Assembly: GCA_964591175.1 (NCBI GenBank) | Contig: CAZQAF010000074.1 | Location: 1 to 17,779, forward strand | Direction: 5' to 3' | DNA length: 17,779 nt | Source: UBA11574 sp964591175 | GTDB lineage: Bacteria; Desulfobacterota; Desulfobacteria; Desulfobacterales; UBA11574 | Shown here: positions 6,993 through 14,422 of the stretch, in pieces | How positions within the stretch are numbered: position 1 is the stretch's first letter | Layout: the number at the start of each line of letters is the position of its first letter | Program-made: the position numbers and the translations under genes | Notes under the pieces: generated by a model | What the model was told of the DNA's origin: nothing | Seen by the model: the letters and a program-made list of their open reading frames with translations, nothing else | Databases searched by the model: none

Positions 6993-9026
6993 ATGCACTT
7001 CGAACCATTCCCATATTGCTCTATGCTAGATCCCGAGCAGTGCGGCCAGATCAACCGGATTCGCTCGGCAGTGGGAAAAATGCCGGCCTCGGAGAAGACT
7101 TCATCTATGCCTTTTGGCAGCTCTGAACGGATGCTCACGATGCTCGAAAGCTGGCTGATAGACCAAGAGCAAAAGAATGCGCTTTACCGTAATGCCTGGA
7201 ATATTTTCTTTATGGTGGCATCGGTGTATCTCAAAGAGATCAAAAGAGAACATCGAAACTTTCCGGGTATCACGAACAATGGCCTGATGCCGATCATCGA
7301 CGAAATAATCCTTGCCTGCGACACTATTTCGGAAAATGGTACCGGTGCTCATGAATCCCGTTGGTTCGATCCATACGGGGAGATTCGCATCGATCTGCTT
7401 AGCGCCATAATTGCACTCGCTGAGCGGCTGGATCTCCTGCATCATAAAACCCTGGACAGAATCTGCCATCATATTCTCGGACCGACAACCGACAACCGAT
7501 CGCAGTTGCCAAGGCTTTTTTCCGTCGAAGACATAGGACCTCATTCGGATATCCCCACAGCTATACGAATTCAATGCAAGTGCCGGGATGCAGAAGTCCA
7601 TCGGGCACTGAAACATTATGAAATCGCCATCAATCGATTTCTCGATCGTCTGAACAGATCTGTTCGACCTCGCTTTTTATATGTCAAGGCAATCATTGAG
7701 ATCGATGCCGAGGGGTATGAACCCCTTGATCTGAAATTTACGGTGGATACATCAGCGGCACTGGAATTGTTTGCCGGTAACAGACTGTATACCGACAAAC
7801 GCGTATTTTTGCGTGAACTGGTCCAAAACGCCGTCGATGCCTGCAACCTTCGAAAGCTTTTCGATCCTGACGTGTCTCCGTCCATCACCATATCTTTTCG
7901 TGAGTCCGAGAATCGTATATCCATAAAAGACAATGGAATTGGCATGGATCGGCAGTGGCTGGAGAAGTATTTCATGAACATCGGCATATCCTTTTACCGG
8001 TCGGATGAATTCAGCGATGCCGTGGGGTCGTCCGACCTGCGGTTTTCCTTTATCAGTACCTTCGGTATCGGATTCCTGTCCACTTTTTTAGTGGCGGAAC
8101 GGATCCGTATCCGCACGCGAAAGCTTTCCGGAAAGGGGCTGGTCATCACCATTGCCGATTTCAAGGATTATTTCGATATCCGGCCGTTGGAAGAAGACTT
8201 TCCCGTCGGGACCGAAGTCGTCCTGACACTGAAACCACCGCGGGATAAAGCCTGGCGGGAGATGGAATATCTCAGCTATCTGAAATCGAATCTTCGTTTC
8301 GTCCCCATCCCGATCAACTACATCGATGAACAGGGCAGCACCGTTGCCATCGGCGGCGAGAAGCTGGACTTTTTTGATTCGAGCCCATCGATGCTCAATT
8401 TCCCCGCGCGTATCCATTTGCCGAATTCAAAAGGAAATTTACTTCTGCGGACTCGCGGAACCCAGGGGACTCTTTGGGATTTGGAATCCTCGGTGGGGGG
8501 ACTGTCGATTTTCCAGGACGGCATCTTCGTTACCCAGGTAGAATATCTTCTGCCGCAAAAAGCCAGACGATATGTTGTCGGCCGGATCAATCTGATCGGA
8601 GCGGACAGGTGTACGCTGAGCATGGACCGTAATCGTATATTCTGGCCGGAAAAGCAGCTGCAGCGATTCCGGTATGCGGTGCTTCACAGCATCGCGGTGT
8701 CGACCGGACATTTGCTCGATGCTTTTGAAAAACAGGACGACCCCGCAGTCAACCGACGTAAAATTATTCAAAAAATTGCCGATTTTTTCGATGTTACCGA
8801 TGTGGATGACGCCCTGTACAATTCCCTCCATCAAGAGATTCGTGATATCCTTCAACAGCGGTTTCGCGCTTTCATACGAACCTGTGTATCGAGAGTCGAT
8901 CTGGTGAGCGCGGATTTTGTTTCAATCACCGAATCTCACGGATTTCATCATGAGTGGCAAAAAGCGGTACTCGACAATACCGTCCGGAACCTGCGTGCCG
9001 TCGAAATGAATCATCACGCGGAATAA
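6993..9026 (+). CDS. HSP90-like GHKL ATPase with degenerate HD-like N-terminal domain
   Basis: A 677-residue cytoplasmic protein. Residues about 265-420 hold an HSP90/MutL-type GHKL ATP site: N box RELVQNAVDA (E275, N279, D282), G1 box DNGIGM at 313-318 followed by FMNIGISFYRS, and G2 box TFGIGFLS from 356. The region after 420 continues with beta-rich HSP90-like sequence. The first 220 residues resemble the helical HD fold that precedes such ATPases in a poorly studied family, ending in IRIDLLSAIIALAERLDLLHHK and DAEVHRALKHYEIAI. Where HD enzymes have YLHDIG, this protein has YLKEIK (residues 79-84), so phosphohydrolase metal ligands appear lost. The start is uncertain: the ATG has only CGGGA nearby, and an upstream in-frame stop is at 6957. 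It lies 42 bp after the SHOCT gene and could share its sigma-54 promoter. Client or substrate is unknown. HtpG itself is a poor match because of the N-terminal extension. Confidence 0.78.
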   Translation: MHFEPFPYCSMLDPEQCGQINRIRSAVGKMPASEKTSSMPFGSSERMLTMLESWLIDQEQKNALYRNAWNIFFMVASVYLKEIKREHRNFPGITNNGLMPIIDEIILACDTISENGTGAHESRWFDPYGEIRIDLLSAIIALAERLDLLHHKTLDRICHHILGPTTDNRSQLPRLFSVEDIGPHSDIPTAIRIQCKCRDAEVHRALKHYEIAINRFLDRLNRSVRPRFLYVKAIIEIDAEGYEPLDLKFTVDTSAALELFAGNRLYTDKRVFLRELVQNAVDACNLRKLFDPDVSPSITISFRESENRISIKDNGIGMDRQWLEKYFMNIGISFYRSDEFSDAVGSSDLRFSFISTFGIGFLSTFLVAERIRIRTRKLSGKGLVITIADFKDYFDIRPLEEDFPVGTEVVLTLKPPRDKAWREMEYLSYLKSNLRFVPIPINYIDEQGSTVAIGGEKLDFFDSSPSMLNFPARIHLPNSKGNLLLRTRGTQGTLWDLESSVGGLSIFQDGIFVTQVEYLLPQKARRYVVGRINLIGADRCTLSMDRNRIFWPEKQLQRFRYAVLHSIAVSTGHLLDAFEKQDDPAVNRRKIIQKIADFFDVTDVDDALYNSLHQEIRDILQQRFRAFIRTCVSRVDLVSADFVSITESHGFHHEWQKAVLDNTVRNLRAVEMNHHAE

Positions 9027-9034
9027 AGGCAGTT

Positions 9035-9880
9035 TCATGAAGCGTGTAGTGTTTTGGAAAAGGGAGAAAATAAATGGCCAAAATAAATGTAAGGTGCGTA
9101 TTCTCCATCAGGCCATGTGAGTTGCGAAAAGATCAAGAGGACATCGTCGCTATTCATCTTCCCCATCATTTTTTTATGACGGAAAAGGCTGAGAGACGGA
9201 AAAACAAAATCCACAACATTCTTCCATGTTGATATTCTTCCAGGGGCAATTCCTGCGTTAAATGGCGCTACAAAAAGGCCTTGCATCCTATAGTGCACAG
9301 GCATCAAATGGACCAGAAAACCTTTTTGGCCGGGTTTTCCGGGTATGAACATGGCCGTACGCTGCATGTATGCAGCGTAGCTGTCGCCATGTTGTTTCAG
9401 CATTCTATCCTCTTCGTTTTTGGCCAGAAGGTAGTAGACATACAGCATGCTGATATAAAGAATAAGAATGATAAATCGTGGCCAGAACAGCAACAGCCCC
9501 AATCCTGATATGGCGAGAAATAGATATTGTGGATGACGCACCCAACGATACAATATGGAGGAGACGACCCCTTTACGCCGGAATTTTGCCGAGTAAATTT
9601 GCACGGCGCCAATAAAAAAAGCAATGAGGCCGAAAGAGAAAAGAGAACGTCCCAGTCCATTCAAAAAATTGAGCAGGTCATTCCTGGCGATAACGGCATG
9701 GGGCAGAAAAAATCCGGTTAACCATGAGGTGGCTTTGATGTCGTAAAGAATGTTGAGCACCGGTCCGTAGCCGGCATAGAAAAAACCCGCAAAAGGGCTG
9801 ATCATAATGACAATTTCCAGTCCGATCAAGAAATAGAAAAGTATAACGGACCCTTTTATCAACCTATCGTTAACAGACAT
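9035..9880 (-). CDS. Isoprenylcysteine carboxyl methyltransferase (ICMT/PEMT)-like membrane protein
   Basis: A 281-residue membrane protein with at least four hydrophobic helices in the first 155 residues. It carries the SAM-binding signature of the ICMT/PEMT/NnrU-like group: RHPQY (115-119), then a hydrophobic hairpin and NEEDRMLKQHGDSYAAYMQ with the paired glutamates E156-E157. In bacteria this fold methylates lipids or small acceptors, and the substrate here is unknown. The C-terminal 90 residues after MFIPGKPG are not recognisable, and a late frameshift cannot be excluded. It is convergent with the HSP90-like gene, 8 bp between stop codons. GGAGAG lies 10-11 nt before the ATG. A weaker sigma-54-like promoter (10093-10108) lies upstream on this strand. 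Confidence 0.78.
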   Translation of the reverse strand: MSVNDRLIKGSVILFYFLIGLEIVIMISPFAGFFYAGYGPVLNILYDIKATSWLTGFFLPHAVIARNDLLNFLNGLGRSLFSFGLIAFFIGAVQIYSAKFRRKGVVSSILYRWVRHPQYLFLAISGLGLLLFWPRFIILILYISMLYVYYLLAKNEEDRMLKQHGDSYAAYMQRTAMFIPGKPGQKGFLVHLMPVHYRMQGLFVAPFNAGIAPGRISTWKNVVDFVFPSLSLFRHKKMMGKMNSDDVLLIFSQLTWPDGEYAPYIYFGHLFSPFSKTLHAS

Positions 9881-10092
9881 GTGTCATTATCTCTCCATTT
9901 TTCATCGCATTGTTATTGTTACTAGAAGTTATCTCAAAATTCGGATTTTCGTTCGAGATCAAGACGAGGACGAGGATCAACCCACTGGCATACTCAAGTA
10001 TGTCGAGGACTTGATACGAGAGCTCAACGCCGATATCGGTCGAAAAGACTTTTTTGGGGTTACTTCTACATAGTAATACAGCAAAGTAACAT

Positions 10093-10108
10093 GGCAAATA
10101 TTATGCCA
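10093..10108 (-). promoter_or_regulatory. Weaker sigma-54-like promoter facing the methyltransferase-like gene
   Basis: On the minus strand TGGCAT-AATAT-TTGCC has correct spacing but C in place of the final T/A of the -12 element and T in place of C at the end of the -24 element. The activator palindrome at 10160-10178 lies 74 bp behind it. The leader to the start codon at 9880 would be about 200 nt. Confidence 0.4.
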
Positions 10109-10159
10109 TCTCCTGCCCCAATAATTCTAATCTATATTTCATTTCTAAAAGCGGTCCGG

Positions 10160-10178
10160 ATGGATAGAAAGTATCCAT
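10160..10178. promoter_or_regulatory. Palindromic upstream activator site, copy 3 (best copy)
   Basis: ATGGATAGAAAGTATCCAT is perfect, with 7-bp arms and the same GAAAG core as copy 1. It lies about 164 bp before the -12 of the plus-strand sigma-54 promoter at 10320 and about 74 bp behind the minus-strand one at 10093, so it could serve both. Confidence 0.6.
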
Positions 10179-10305
10179 TTCATAATGTGTTGCGCCGGGG
10201 AGTCTGGATGCATTCTACCCTGTCGGTGTGATGATGGGTGTATATCCGGCGGCCCTTCAAGCAGGAATGAATTTAATAATCAAATAGTTATTGAGATCTG
10301 AGCTA

Positions 10306-10328
10306 AATATGCCACAATGTGGCATATT
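10306..10328. repeat. Perfect 23-bp palindrome overlapping the sigma-54 -24 element
   Basis: Arms AATATGCCACA and TGTGGCATATT flank one central A, with no mismatch over 11 bp. The right arm contains the TGGCAT -24 box, so a protein bound here would cover the promoter. A partial copy (intact left arm) lies at 16198-16220 in the promoter of the ZraP-like gene. It may be an operator, or simply shared promoter ancestry. Confidence 0.55.
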
Positions 10329-10335
10329 ATTTGCA
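10320..10335 (+). promoter_or_regulatory. Sigma-54 (-24/-12) promoter toward the YHS-copper ATPase
   Basis: TGGCAT-ATTAT-TTGCA fits TGGCAC-N5-TTGCW with one change and correct spacing. The start site would fall at or beyond the edge of the N gap. If the gap is only an unmerged overlap, the start lies about 12 nt before the small ORF at 10460 and roughly 300 nt before the ATPase start. Confidence 0.7.
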
Positions 10336-10341
10336 TTAATA
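10328..10341. repeat. Left copy of 14-bp direct repeat at the N gap edges
   Basis: TATTTGCATTAATA ends exactly at the last base before the N run and is repeated as the first 14 bases after it (10442-10455). Confidence 0.8.
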
Positions 10342-10441
10342 NNNNNNNNNNNNNNNNNNNNNNNNNNNNNNNNNNNNNNNNNNNNNNNNNNNNNNNNNNN
10401 NNNNNNNNNNNNNNNNNNNNNNNNNNNNNNNNNNNNNNNNN
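10342..10441. other. Assembly gap of exactly 100 N
   Basis: A placeholder run of exactly 100 N. The 14 bases on each side are identical, which suggests overlapping contig ends rather than missing sequence. True length is unknown and may be negative. Confidence 0.9.
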
Positions 10442-10455
10442 TATTTGCATTAATA
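10442..10455. repeat. Right copy of 14-bp direct repeat at the N gap edges
   Basis: Identical to 10328-10341; see the gap entry. Confidence 0.8.
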
Positions 10456-10459
10456 ATTG

Positions 10460-10614
10460 ATGGAATATGAAAAAATGCCGGAATTTAGGCGCAACATTCC
10501 AAAAGTTCGAAGGAAGACGTCATCGACCTTCGGGAAGATCCATATACCGTGCTGTCGGTCGAAAAAGACCAGCAGCTTAAAGCGAACGTCTATATCAAAA
10601 AAAGCATTGAATGA
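10460..10614 (+). pseudogene. Possible small ORF with one-base frameshift, unrecognised
   Basis: From ATG 10460 the frame reads MEYEKMPEFRRNIPK, then turns unnatural. In a neighbouring frame the sequence reads SSKEDVIDLREDPYTVL and ends SVEKDQQLKANVYIKKSIE, then TGA at 10612, which has normal protein composition. Adding one A to the AAAA run near 10503 would join both into a protein of about 51 residues. No family is recognised and no strong ribosome site is seen. It lies between the sigma-54 promoter and the copper ATPase. It may be a sequencing indel, a decayed gene or chance. Confidence 0.3.
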
Positions 10615-10640
10615 AGCTAAAACTATCATTGGATAATGCC

Positions 10641-10677
10641 TTGACATTTGTTCTTTCTGGCTTACCCTAACTATAGA
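10641..10677 (+). promoter_or_regulatory. Possible housekeeping-type promoter elements before the ATPase
   Basis: TTGACA at 10641-10646 is a perfect -35 box. Candidate -10 boxes are TACCCT (16-bp spacer, poor match) or TATAGA at 10672-10677 (25-bp spacer, too long for an unassisted promoter). It may act beside the sigma-54 promoter; support is weak. Confidence 0.3.
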
Positions 10678-10750
10678 GCAAACTTTTAATAAAGACAAGT
10701 AAATCAAGGGCTTTTGATAATTAGAGCGACCCGTGAAGGAGGTGAACGAT

Positions 10751-13618
10751 ATGGCCACTGATTTAGTATGCGGAATGATCGTGAGTCCGGATTCGGCGCC
10801 GGCCAGAACGACCTACGCGGGAGATGAATATAGTTTTTGTGCCGATTATTGCAAAGAGGTCTTTGAAAAAGACCCCCAAAAATTTATCCGAAACAGCAAA
10901 CAATGGGGAGACGCGACAGATCCGGTTTGCGGCATGCGCGTTTCGATCCCTCGGGCGGAAGCCATGAGCGTGCATCAAGGCGATTTTATCTATTTTTGCA
11001 GCGAGGCCTGTAAACAAAAATTCGACGATTCCCCGGACAAGTATGTGGGCATCATCGGGGAAGGGGGGACGAAATCCATGGAACCTGAAGAAAATCTTAA
11101 AAAAGTTGATTTTCCGGTAACGGGAATGAGCTGTGCCAGTTGCGTGACCAGAGTCGAAAAAGGACTGTCGAAAATGAACGGCATTTCAGATGTCAAAGTC
11201 AACTTTGCCTCGGAGAAAGCCACCGTGACATTCGATCCTTCCCGCGTTCATCTGGGAGACCTGATCGGAACCGTCAAGGATCTGGGCTATGGGGCGGGGA
11301 TGGAGAAAATAACCCTGCCGATCCACGGCATGTCCTGCGCTTCGTGTGTCAAAAGGGTGGAGAGCGCCCTCGGCGGACTGGAAGGAGTGATAAAGGCCAG
11401 CGTGAATTTTGCCACGGAAAAAGCCAGCGTGCAGTACGTTCCCGGAACGGTTTCCCTGGGTGATTTCGAAAAGGCCGTTAAGGATGCGGGTTACGAGATC
11501 CTGGACACCGGGCAGGTTGAAAAAGAAGATGTCGTGGACCAGGAACGCACCGCCCGCGAGGCCGCATTTAAAAAGCTGAAACGAAAGTTTATCACCGGTC
11601 TTACCCTGGTGGTGCCGGTGTTTTTGCTGGCCTATTGGAAAGTCCTGGGACTCGACCGGCTGTATGACCTGGGCCGGGAAACTAATTTTTACTTGCAGCT
11701 TCTTTTCCAAACCCCCATTCAGTTTTGGGTGGGATGGCAGTTTTACACCGGTGCATGGAAGAGTGCCAAACACGGGTCGGCGGATATGAACACCCTGATT
11801 GCCGTGGGCACGTCGGCAGCCTACCTGTACAGTGTAACGGCAATGTTCTTTCCCCATCTCTTTTCAGTCCAGGGATTGGTGGCCGAGGTTTATTTTGATA
11901 CCGCCGGCGCCATCGTCGTGCTTATTCTGCTGGGCAGGCTTCTGGAGGCGCGGGCCAAGGGGCAGACCTCTGAGGCCATTAAAAAACTGATCGGTCTTCA
12001 AGCCAAAACCGCTCGGGTCGTCAGAGACGGCCAAGAGGCGGATATCCCCGTGGAAGAGGTCGAAATCGGCAACCGCGTGGTGGTCCGGCCCGGAGAAAAG
12101 ATCCCGGTGGACGGTATCCTTAAAGACGGACATTCTGCGGTGGACGAATCCATGGTGACCGGTGAATCCATCCCGGTGGAAAAAAATGCCGGTGACGCCG
12201 TGATCGGCGCCACCATCAACAAGACCGGAACCTTCACATTCGAAGCGACCAAGGTCGGCAAGGATACCATGCTGTCCCAGATCATCAAAATGGTGGAAGA
12301 GGCCCAGGGATCCAAGCCGCCCATTGCAAGACTTGCGGACATTATCGCGGGATACTTCGTGCCGACGGTGATCGGCATTGCGTTGATTACCTTTGTGGTC
12401 TGGTATTTTTTCGGTCCGGCACCGGCACTGACTTACGCGGTGCTCAACTTTGTGGCCGTTCTGATTATCGCCTGTCCCTGCGCCCTGGGATTGGCCACAC
12501 CGACTTCCATTATGGTGGGTACGGGTAGAGGCGCTGAATCCGGTGTCCTTATCCGGGGCGGTGAGGCTCTGGAGACGGCCCACAAGCTGAAGGCCATCGT
12601 GCTGGACAAGACCGGCACGCTGACCGAGGGCAAGCCGTCCGTGACGGATATCGCGGCTTTCGGTGATTTCAAGGAAGCGGAGATTCTCCGCTACAGCGCT
12701 TCCGCTGAAAAGGGTTCCGAGCATCCGCTGGGTGAAGCCATTGTCAATCAGGCGATGGAGAAGAACCTCCCTCTCATGAGTCCCGAGAACTTTAACGCCA
12801 TTGCCGGTCACGGTATCGAGGCGACCATCGAAGGGAAATCTGTGCTTTTGGGCAATGTGAAGCTGATGCGGGACCGGAATATCGCGCTTGAGGATCTTGA
12901 GCGAAAAGCCGAGGAGTTTTCCAACCAGGGCAAAACGCCCATGTTCGTTGCCGTGGACAATCAGCCGGCCGGCATCGTGGCCGTGGCCGATACCCTGAAG
13001 GAGAATTCAAAGGCGGCTGTGGAAGCGCTGCACAAAATGGGCATCGAAGTGGCTATGATTACCGGCGACAACAAGAGAACCGCCGATGCCATTGCAAAGC
13101 AGATCGGTATTGACAGGGTTTTGGCCGAAGTGCTTCCGGATGGAAAGGCCGATGAGGTGAAAAAACTCCAGGCCGAGGGCAAAAAGGTGGCCATGGTGGG
13201 CGACGGCATCAACGATGCCCCTGCACTAGCCCAGGCCGATGTGGGCATTGCCATCGGCACGGGAACCGATGTGGCCATAGAGTCGGCCGACATTGTCCTG
13301 ATCAGCGGGGACCTGCGCGGCGTGTTGACGGCCATTGCACTGAGCCGGGCCACGATCCGGAACATCAAGGAGAACCTGTTCTGGGCGTTTGCCTACAACA
13401 CGATCCTGATTCCGGTGGCCGCCGGGGTTCTCTTCCCCTTTTTCGGCATACTCCTTAACCCCATCTTTGCCGCTGCGGCTATGGGGCTTTCCTCGGTGAC
13501 GGTGGTATCCAATGCTTTGAGGTTGAGACGATTTCGAGCCCCTGCTTTGGCCCTTGACAGGGAAAATACCGCAGCGGAATGGGAGGAAAGACTGCTGAGG
13601 TTCGAAGAAAGCTTTTAA
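10751..13618 (+). CDS. copA: Cu+-transporting P1B ATPase with two N-terminal YHS/TRASH and two HMA domains
   Basis: A 955-residue inner-membrane copper pump, expected to use ATP to export Cu+. Residues 1-50 and 54-100 are two YHS/TRASH metal-binding modules (C7/C30/C34 and C60/C83/C87). Two HMA domains follow, with GMSCASC at C128/C131 and C196/C199. The core has CPC at 575-577, DKTGT at 619 and GDGIND at 817. Cu+-subgroup residues are N-x6-YN-x4-P (NLFWAFAYNTILIP) and MGLSS. AAGGAGGT (10736-10743) is 7 bases before ATG 10751 and inside the longer GTG-started frame, so 10751 is the true start. It differs from the ATPase at 1170-3635 in having YHS domains and is not a recent duplicate. A free YHS protein follows 27 bp after the stop, probably in one operon. 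A sigma-54 promoter lies upstream. Confidence 0.95.
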   Translation: MATDLVCGMIVSPDSAPARTTYAGDEYSFCADYCKEVFEKDPQKFIRNSKQWGDATDPVCGMRVSIPRAEAMSVHQGDFIYFCSEACKQKFDDSPDKYVGIIGEGGTKSMEPEENLKKVDFPVTGMSCASCVTRVEKGLSKMNGISDVKVNFASEKATVTFDPSRVHLGDLIGTVKDLGYGAGMEKITLPIHGMSCASCVKRVESALGGLEGVIKASVNFATEKASVQYVPGTVSLGDFEKAVKDAGYEILDTGQVEKEDVVDQERTAREAAFKKLKRKFITGLTLVVPVFLLAYWKVLGLDRLYDLGRETNFYLQLLFQTPIQFWVGWQFYTGAWKSAKHGSADMNTLIAVGTSAAYLYSVTAMFFPHLFSVQGLVAEVYFDTAGAIVVLILLGRLLEARAKGQTSEAIKKLIGLQAKTARVVRDGQEADIPVEEVEIGNRVVVRPGEKIPVDGILKDGHSAVDESMVTGESIPVEKNAGDAVIGATINKTGTFTFEATKVGKDTMLSQIIKMVEEAQGSKPPIARLADIIAGYFVPTVIGIALITFVVWYFFGPAPALTYAVLNFVAVLIIACPCALGLATPTSIMVGTGRGAESGVLIRGGEALETAHKLKAIVLDKTGTLTEGKPSVTDIAAFGDFKEAEILRYSASAEKGSEHPLGEAIVNQAMEKNLPLMSPENFNAIAGHGIEATIEGKSVLLGNVKLMRDRNIALEDLERKAEEFSNQGKTPMFVAVDNQPAGIVAVADTLKENSKAAVEALHKMGIEVAMITGDNKRTADAIAKQIGIDRVLAEVLPDGKADEVKKLQAEGKKVAMVGDGINDAPALAQADVGIAIGTGTDVAIESADIVLISGDLRGVLTAIALSRATIRNIKENLFWAFAYNTILIPVAAGVLFPFFGILLNPIFAAAAMGLSSVTVVSNALRLRRFRAPALALDRENTAAEWEERLLRFEESF

Positions 13619-13645
13619 CCGAAGCTTAAAAAGGAGGTGATTTAA

Positions 13646-13792
13646 ATGGCTGTTGATCCTGTTTGCAAAATGAATGTCGACGAAAATAAAGCGGCAGCGA
13701 CTTACGAATATAAAGGTAAAACCTATTATTTCTGTGCAACCGGCTGCAAGGAAGCATTCTCAAAAGACCCTGAAAAATACCTTAACAAATAG
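13646..13792 (+). CDS. Small YHS-domain protein
   Basis: A 48-residue protein that is almost entirely one YHS domain: MAVDPVCKMNVDE at the start, then YKGKTYYFCATGCKEAF and SKDPEKYLNK. The three cysteines (C7, C30, C34) have the spacing of the YHS domains at the N-terminus of the ATPase just upstream, so it is probably a free metal-binding version of the same module. AAGGAGGTGA lies before the ATG. It starts 27 bp after the ATPase stop, strongly suggesting one transcript. A likely role is to hand over or sense copper in the cytoplasm; this is inferred from family and context. Confidence 0.9.
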   Translation: MAVDPVCKMNVDENKAAATYEYKGKTYYFCATGCKEAFSKDPEKYLNK

Positions 13793-13838
13793 AGGCTAAA
13801 GGAATAGAGGTTTACATTTAGCCGGCAGGCGGAGCTTT

Positions 13839-13857
13839 CTTCTCGTGAAAAGAGAAG
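13839..13857 (+). terminator. Small hairpin after the YHS gene
   Basis: CTTCTC-GTGAAAA-GAGAAG is a 6-bp stem without a following T tract. It could be an attenuator or mRNA end; support is weak. Confidence 0.25.
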
Positions 13858-13866
13858 GAAGATTCT

Positions 13867-13896
13867 ACCTGACCGGAAAAGTGCATACGGTCGGGT
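13867..13896 (+). terminator. Second inverted repeat between the YHS gene and the RseC-like gene
   Basis: ACCTGACCG and CGGTCGGGT (one T-G pair) are arms of a 9-bp stem with a 12-nt loop. No T tract follows, so it may instead be an operator or mRNA processing site. Confidence 0.25.
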
Positions 13897-13962
13897 AAAC
13901 AATTATGAAAGAGCTATCTTTCCGGCCGGTCCATTTCAGTTTTGGATTCAAAAGGAGTGATC

Positions 13963-14406
13963 ATGTCCCAGGAAACCGGTATCGTTGAAACCGTAGAAGA
14001 CGGATGGGTGTGGGTGAAGACCCAGCGAAAGAGCGCCTGTGCCCATTGCGGCCACAAAGATCACTGCCATACCATCGAAGGCGGGGACCGGATGCTGGTT
14101 AAGGCCAGAAATCTTGCCGATGCCCGGAAAGGGGATGAAGTCGAGCTTTTTCTTAACACCAAGACCCAACTGAAATGCGTTTTTATGGTCTACATGGTTC
14201 CGGTTATCGGACTTCTTATCGGCGCGTTTTCGGGTAACAGTCTTTCCACCCTCGTGGGATTGAATCCGAATTTGGGGATATTTTTGTTTTCCGCAATCGG
14301 TCTGGGCGCCGGCTTTATGATCACGCGTCTTTTTTCCAACCGCATGGAAACGAAAAACGCCCTGACGCTTCGGGTCACACGGATCGTGAAAAGAGCTCCT
14401 GGTTAA
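13963..14406 (+). CDS. RseC/MucC-like (SoxR-reducing system) membrane protein
   Basis: A 147-residue inner-membrane protein of the RseC/MucC family. An N-terminal beta segment (TGIVETVEDGWVWVKTQRKS) leads into the family cysteine cluster C-x2-C-x5-C within SACAHCGHKDHC. The Rnf-type membrane part has two helices, CVFMVYMVPVIGLLIGAF and LGIFLFSAIGLGAGFMI, and a basic tail. In E. coli RseC works in the SoxR-reducing system and was first described as a sigma-E modulator. In anaerobes its relatives often accompany Rnf or metal genes. AAAGGAGTGATC sits directly before ATG 13963; the earlier TTG at 13942 is an unlikely start. It lies 170 bp after the YHS gene with two small hairpins between, so it may be partly uncoupled from the copper operon. 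Confidence 0.82.
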   Translation: MSQETGIVETVEDGWVWVKTQRKSACAHCGHKDHCHTIEGGDRMLVKARNLADARKGDEVELFLNTKTQLKCVFMVYMVPVIGLLIGAFSGNSLSTLVGLNPNLGIFLFSAIGLGAGFMITRLFSNRMETKNALTLRVTRIVKRAPG

Positions 14407-14422
14407 TCTTCTTTTTTTGAAA

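Larger units (their letters stand above)
9881..10750. other. Divergent intergenic region with sigma-54 sites, N gap and a possible broken small ORF
   Basis: About 870 bp lie between the methyltransferase-like gene (minus) and the YHS-copper ATPase (plus). It holds one activator palindrome, one good and one weaker sigma-54 promoter, a long perfect palindrome, a 100-N gap and a small frameshifted ORF, all listed separately. The stretch 9925-10058 shows no gene or known RNA and has a different texture (repeated GAGGACGAGGA-like runs). Confidence 0.6.

Noticed and set aside
10306..10328. Transposon end or attachment site at the palindrome
   Set aside because: No transposase, target duplication or partner repeat is present, and its overlap with a sigma-54 promoter explains the position better.
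11864..12811. Long minus-strand frame (315 codons) inside the second copper ATPase
   Set aside because: It is a shadow frame of the ATPase and has no independent support.
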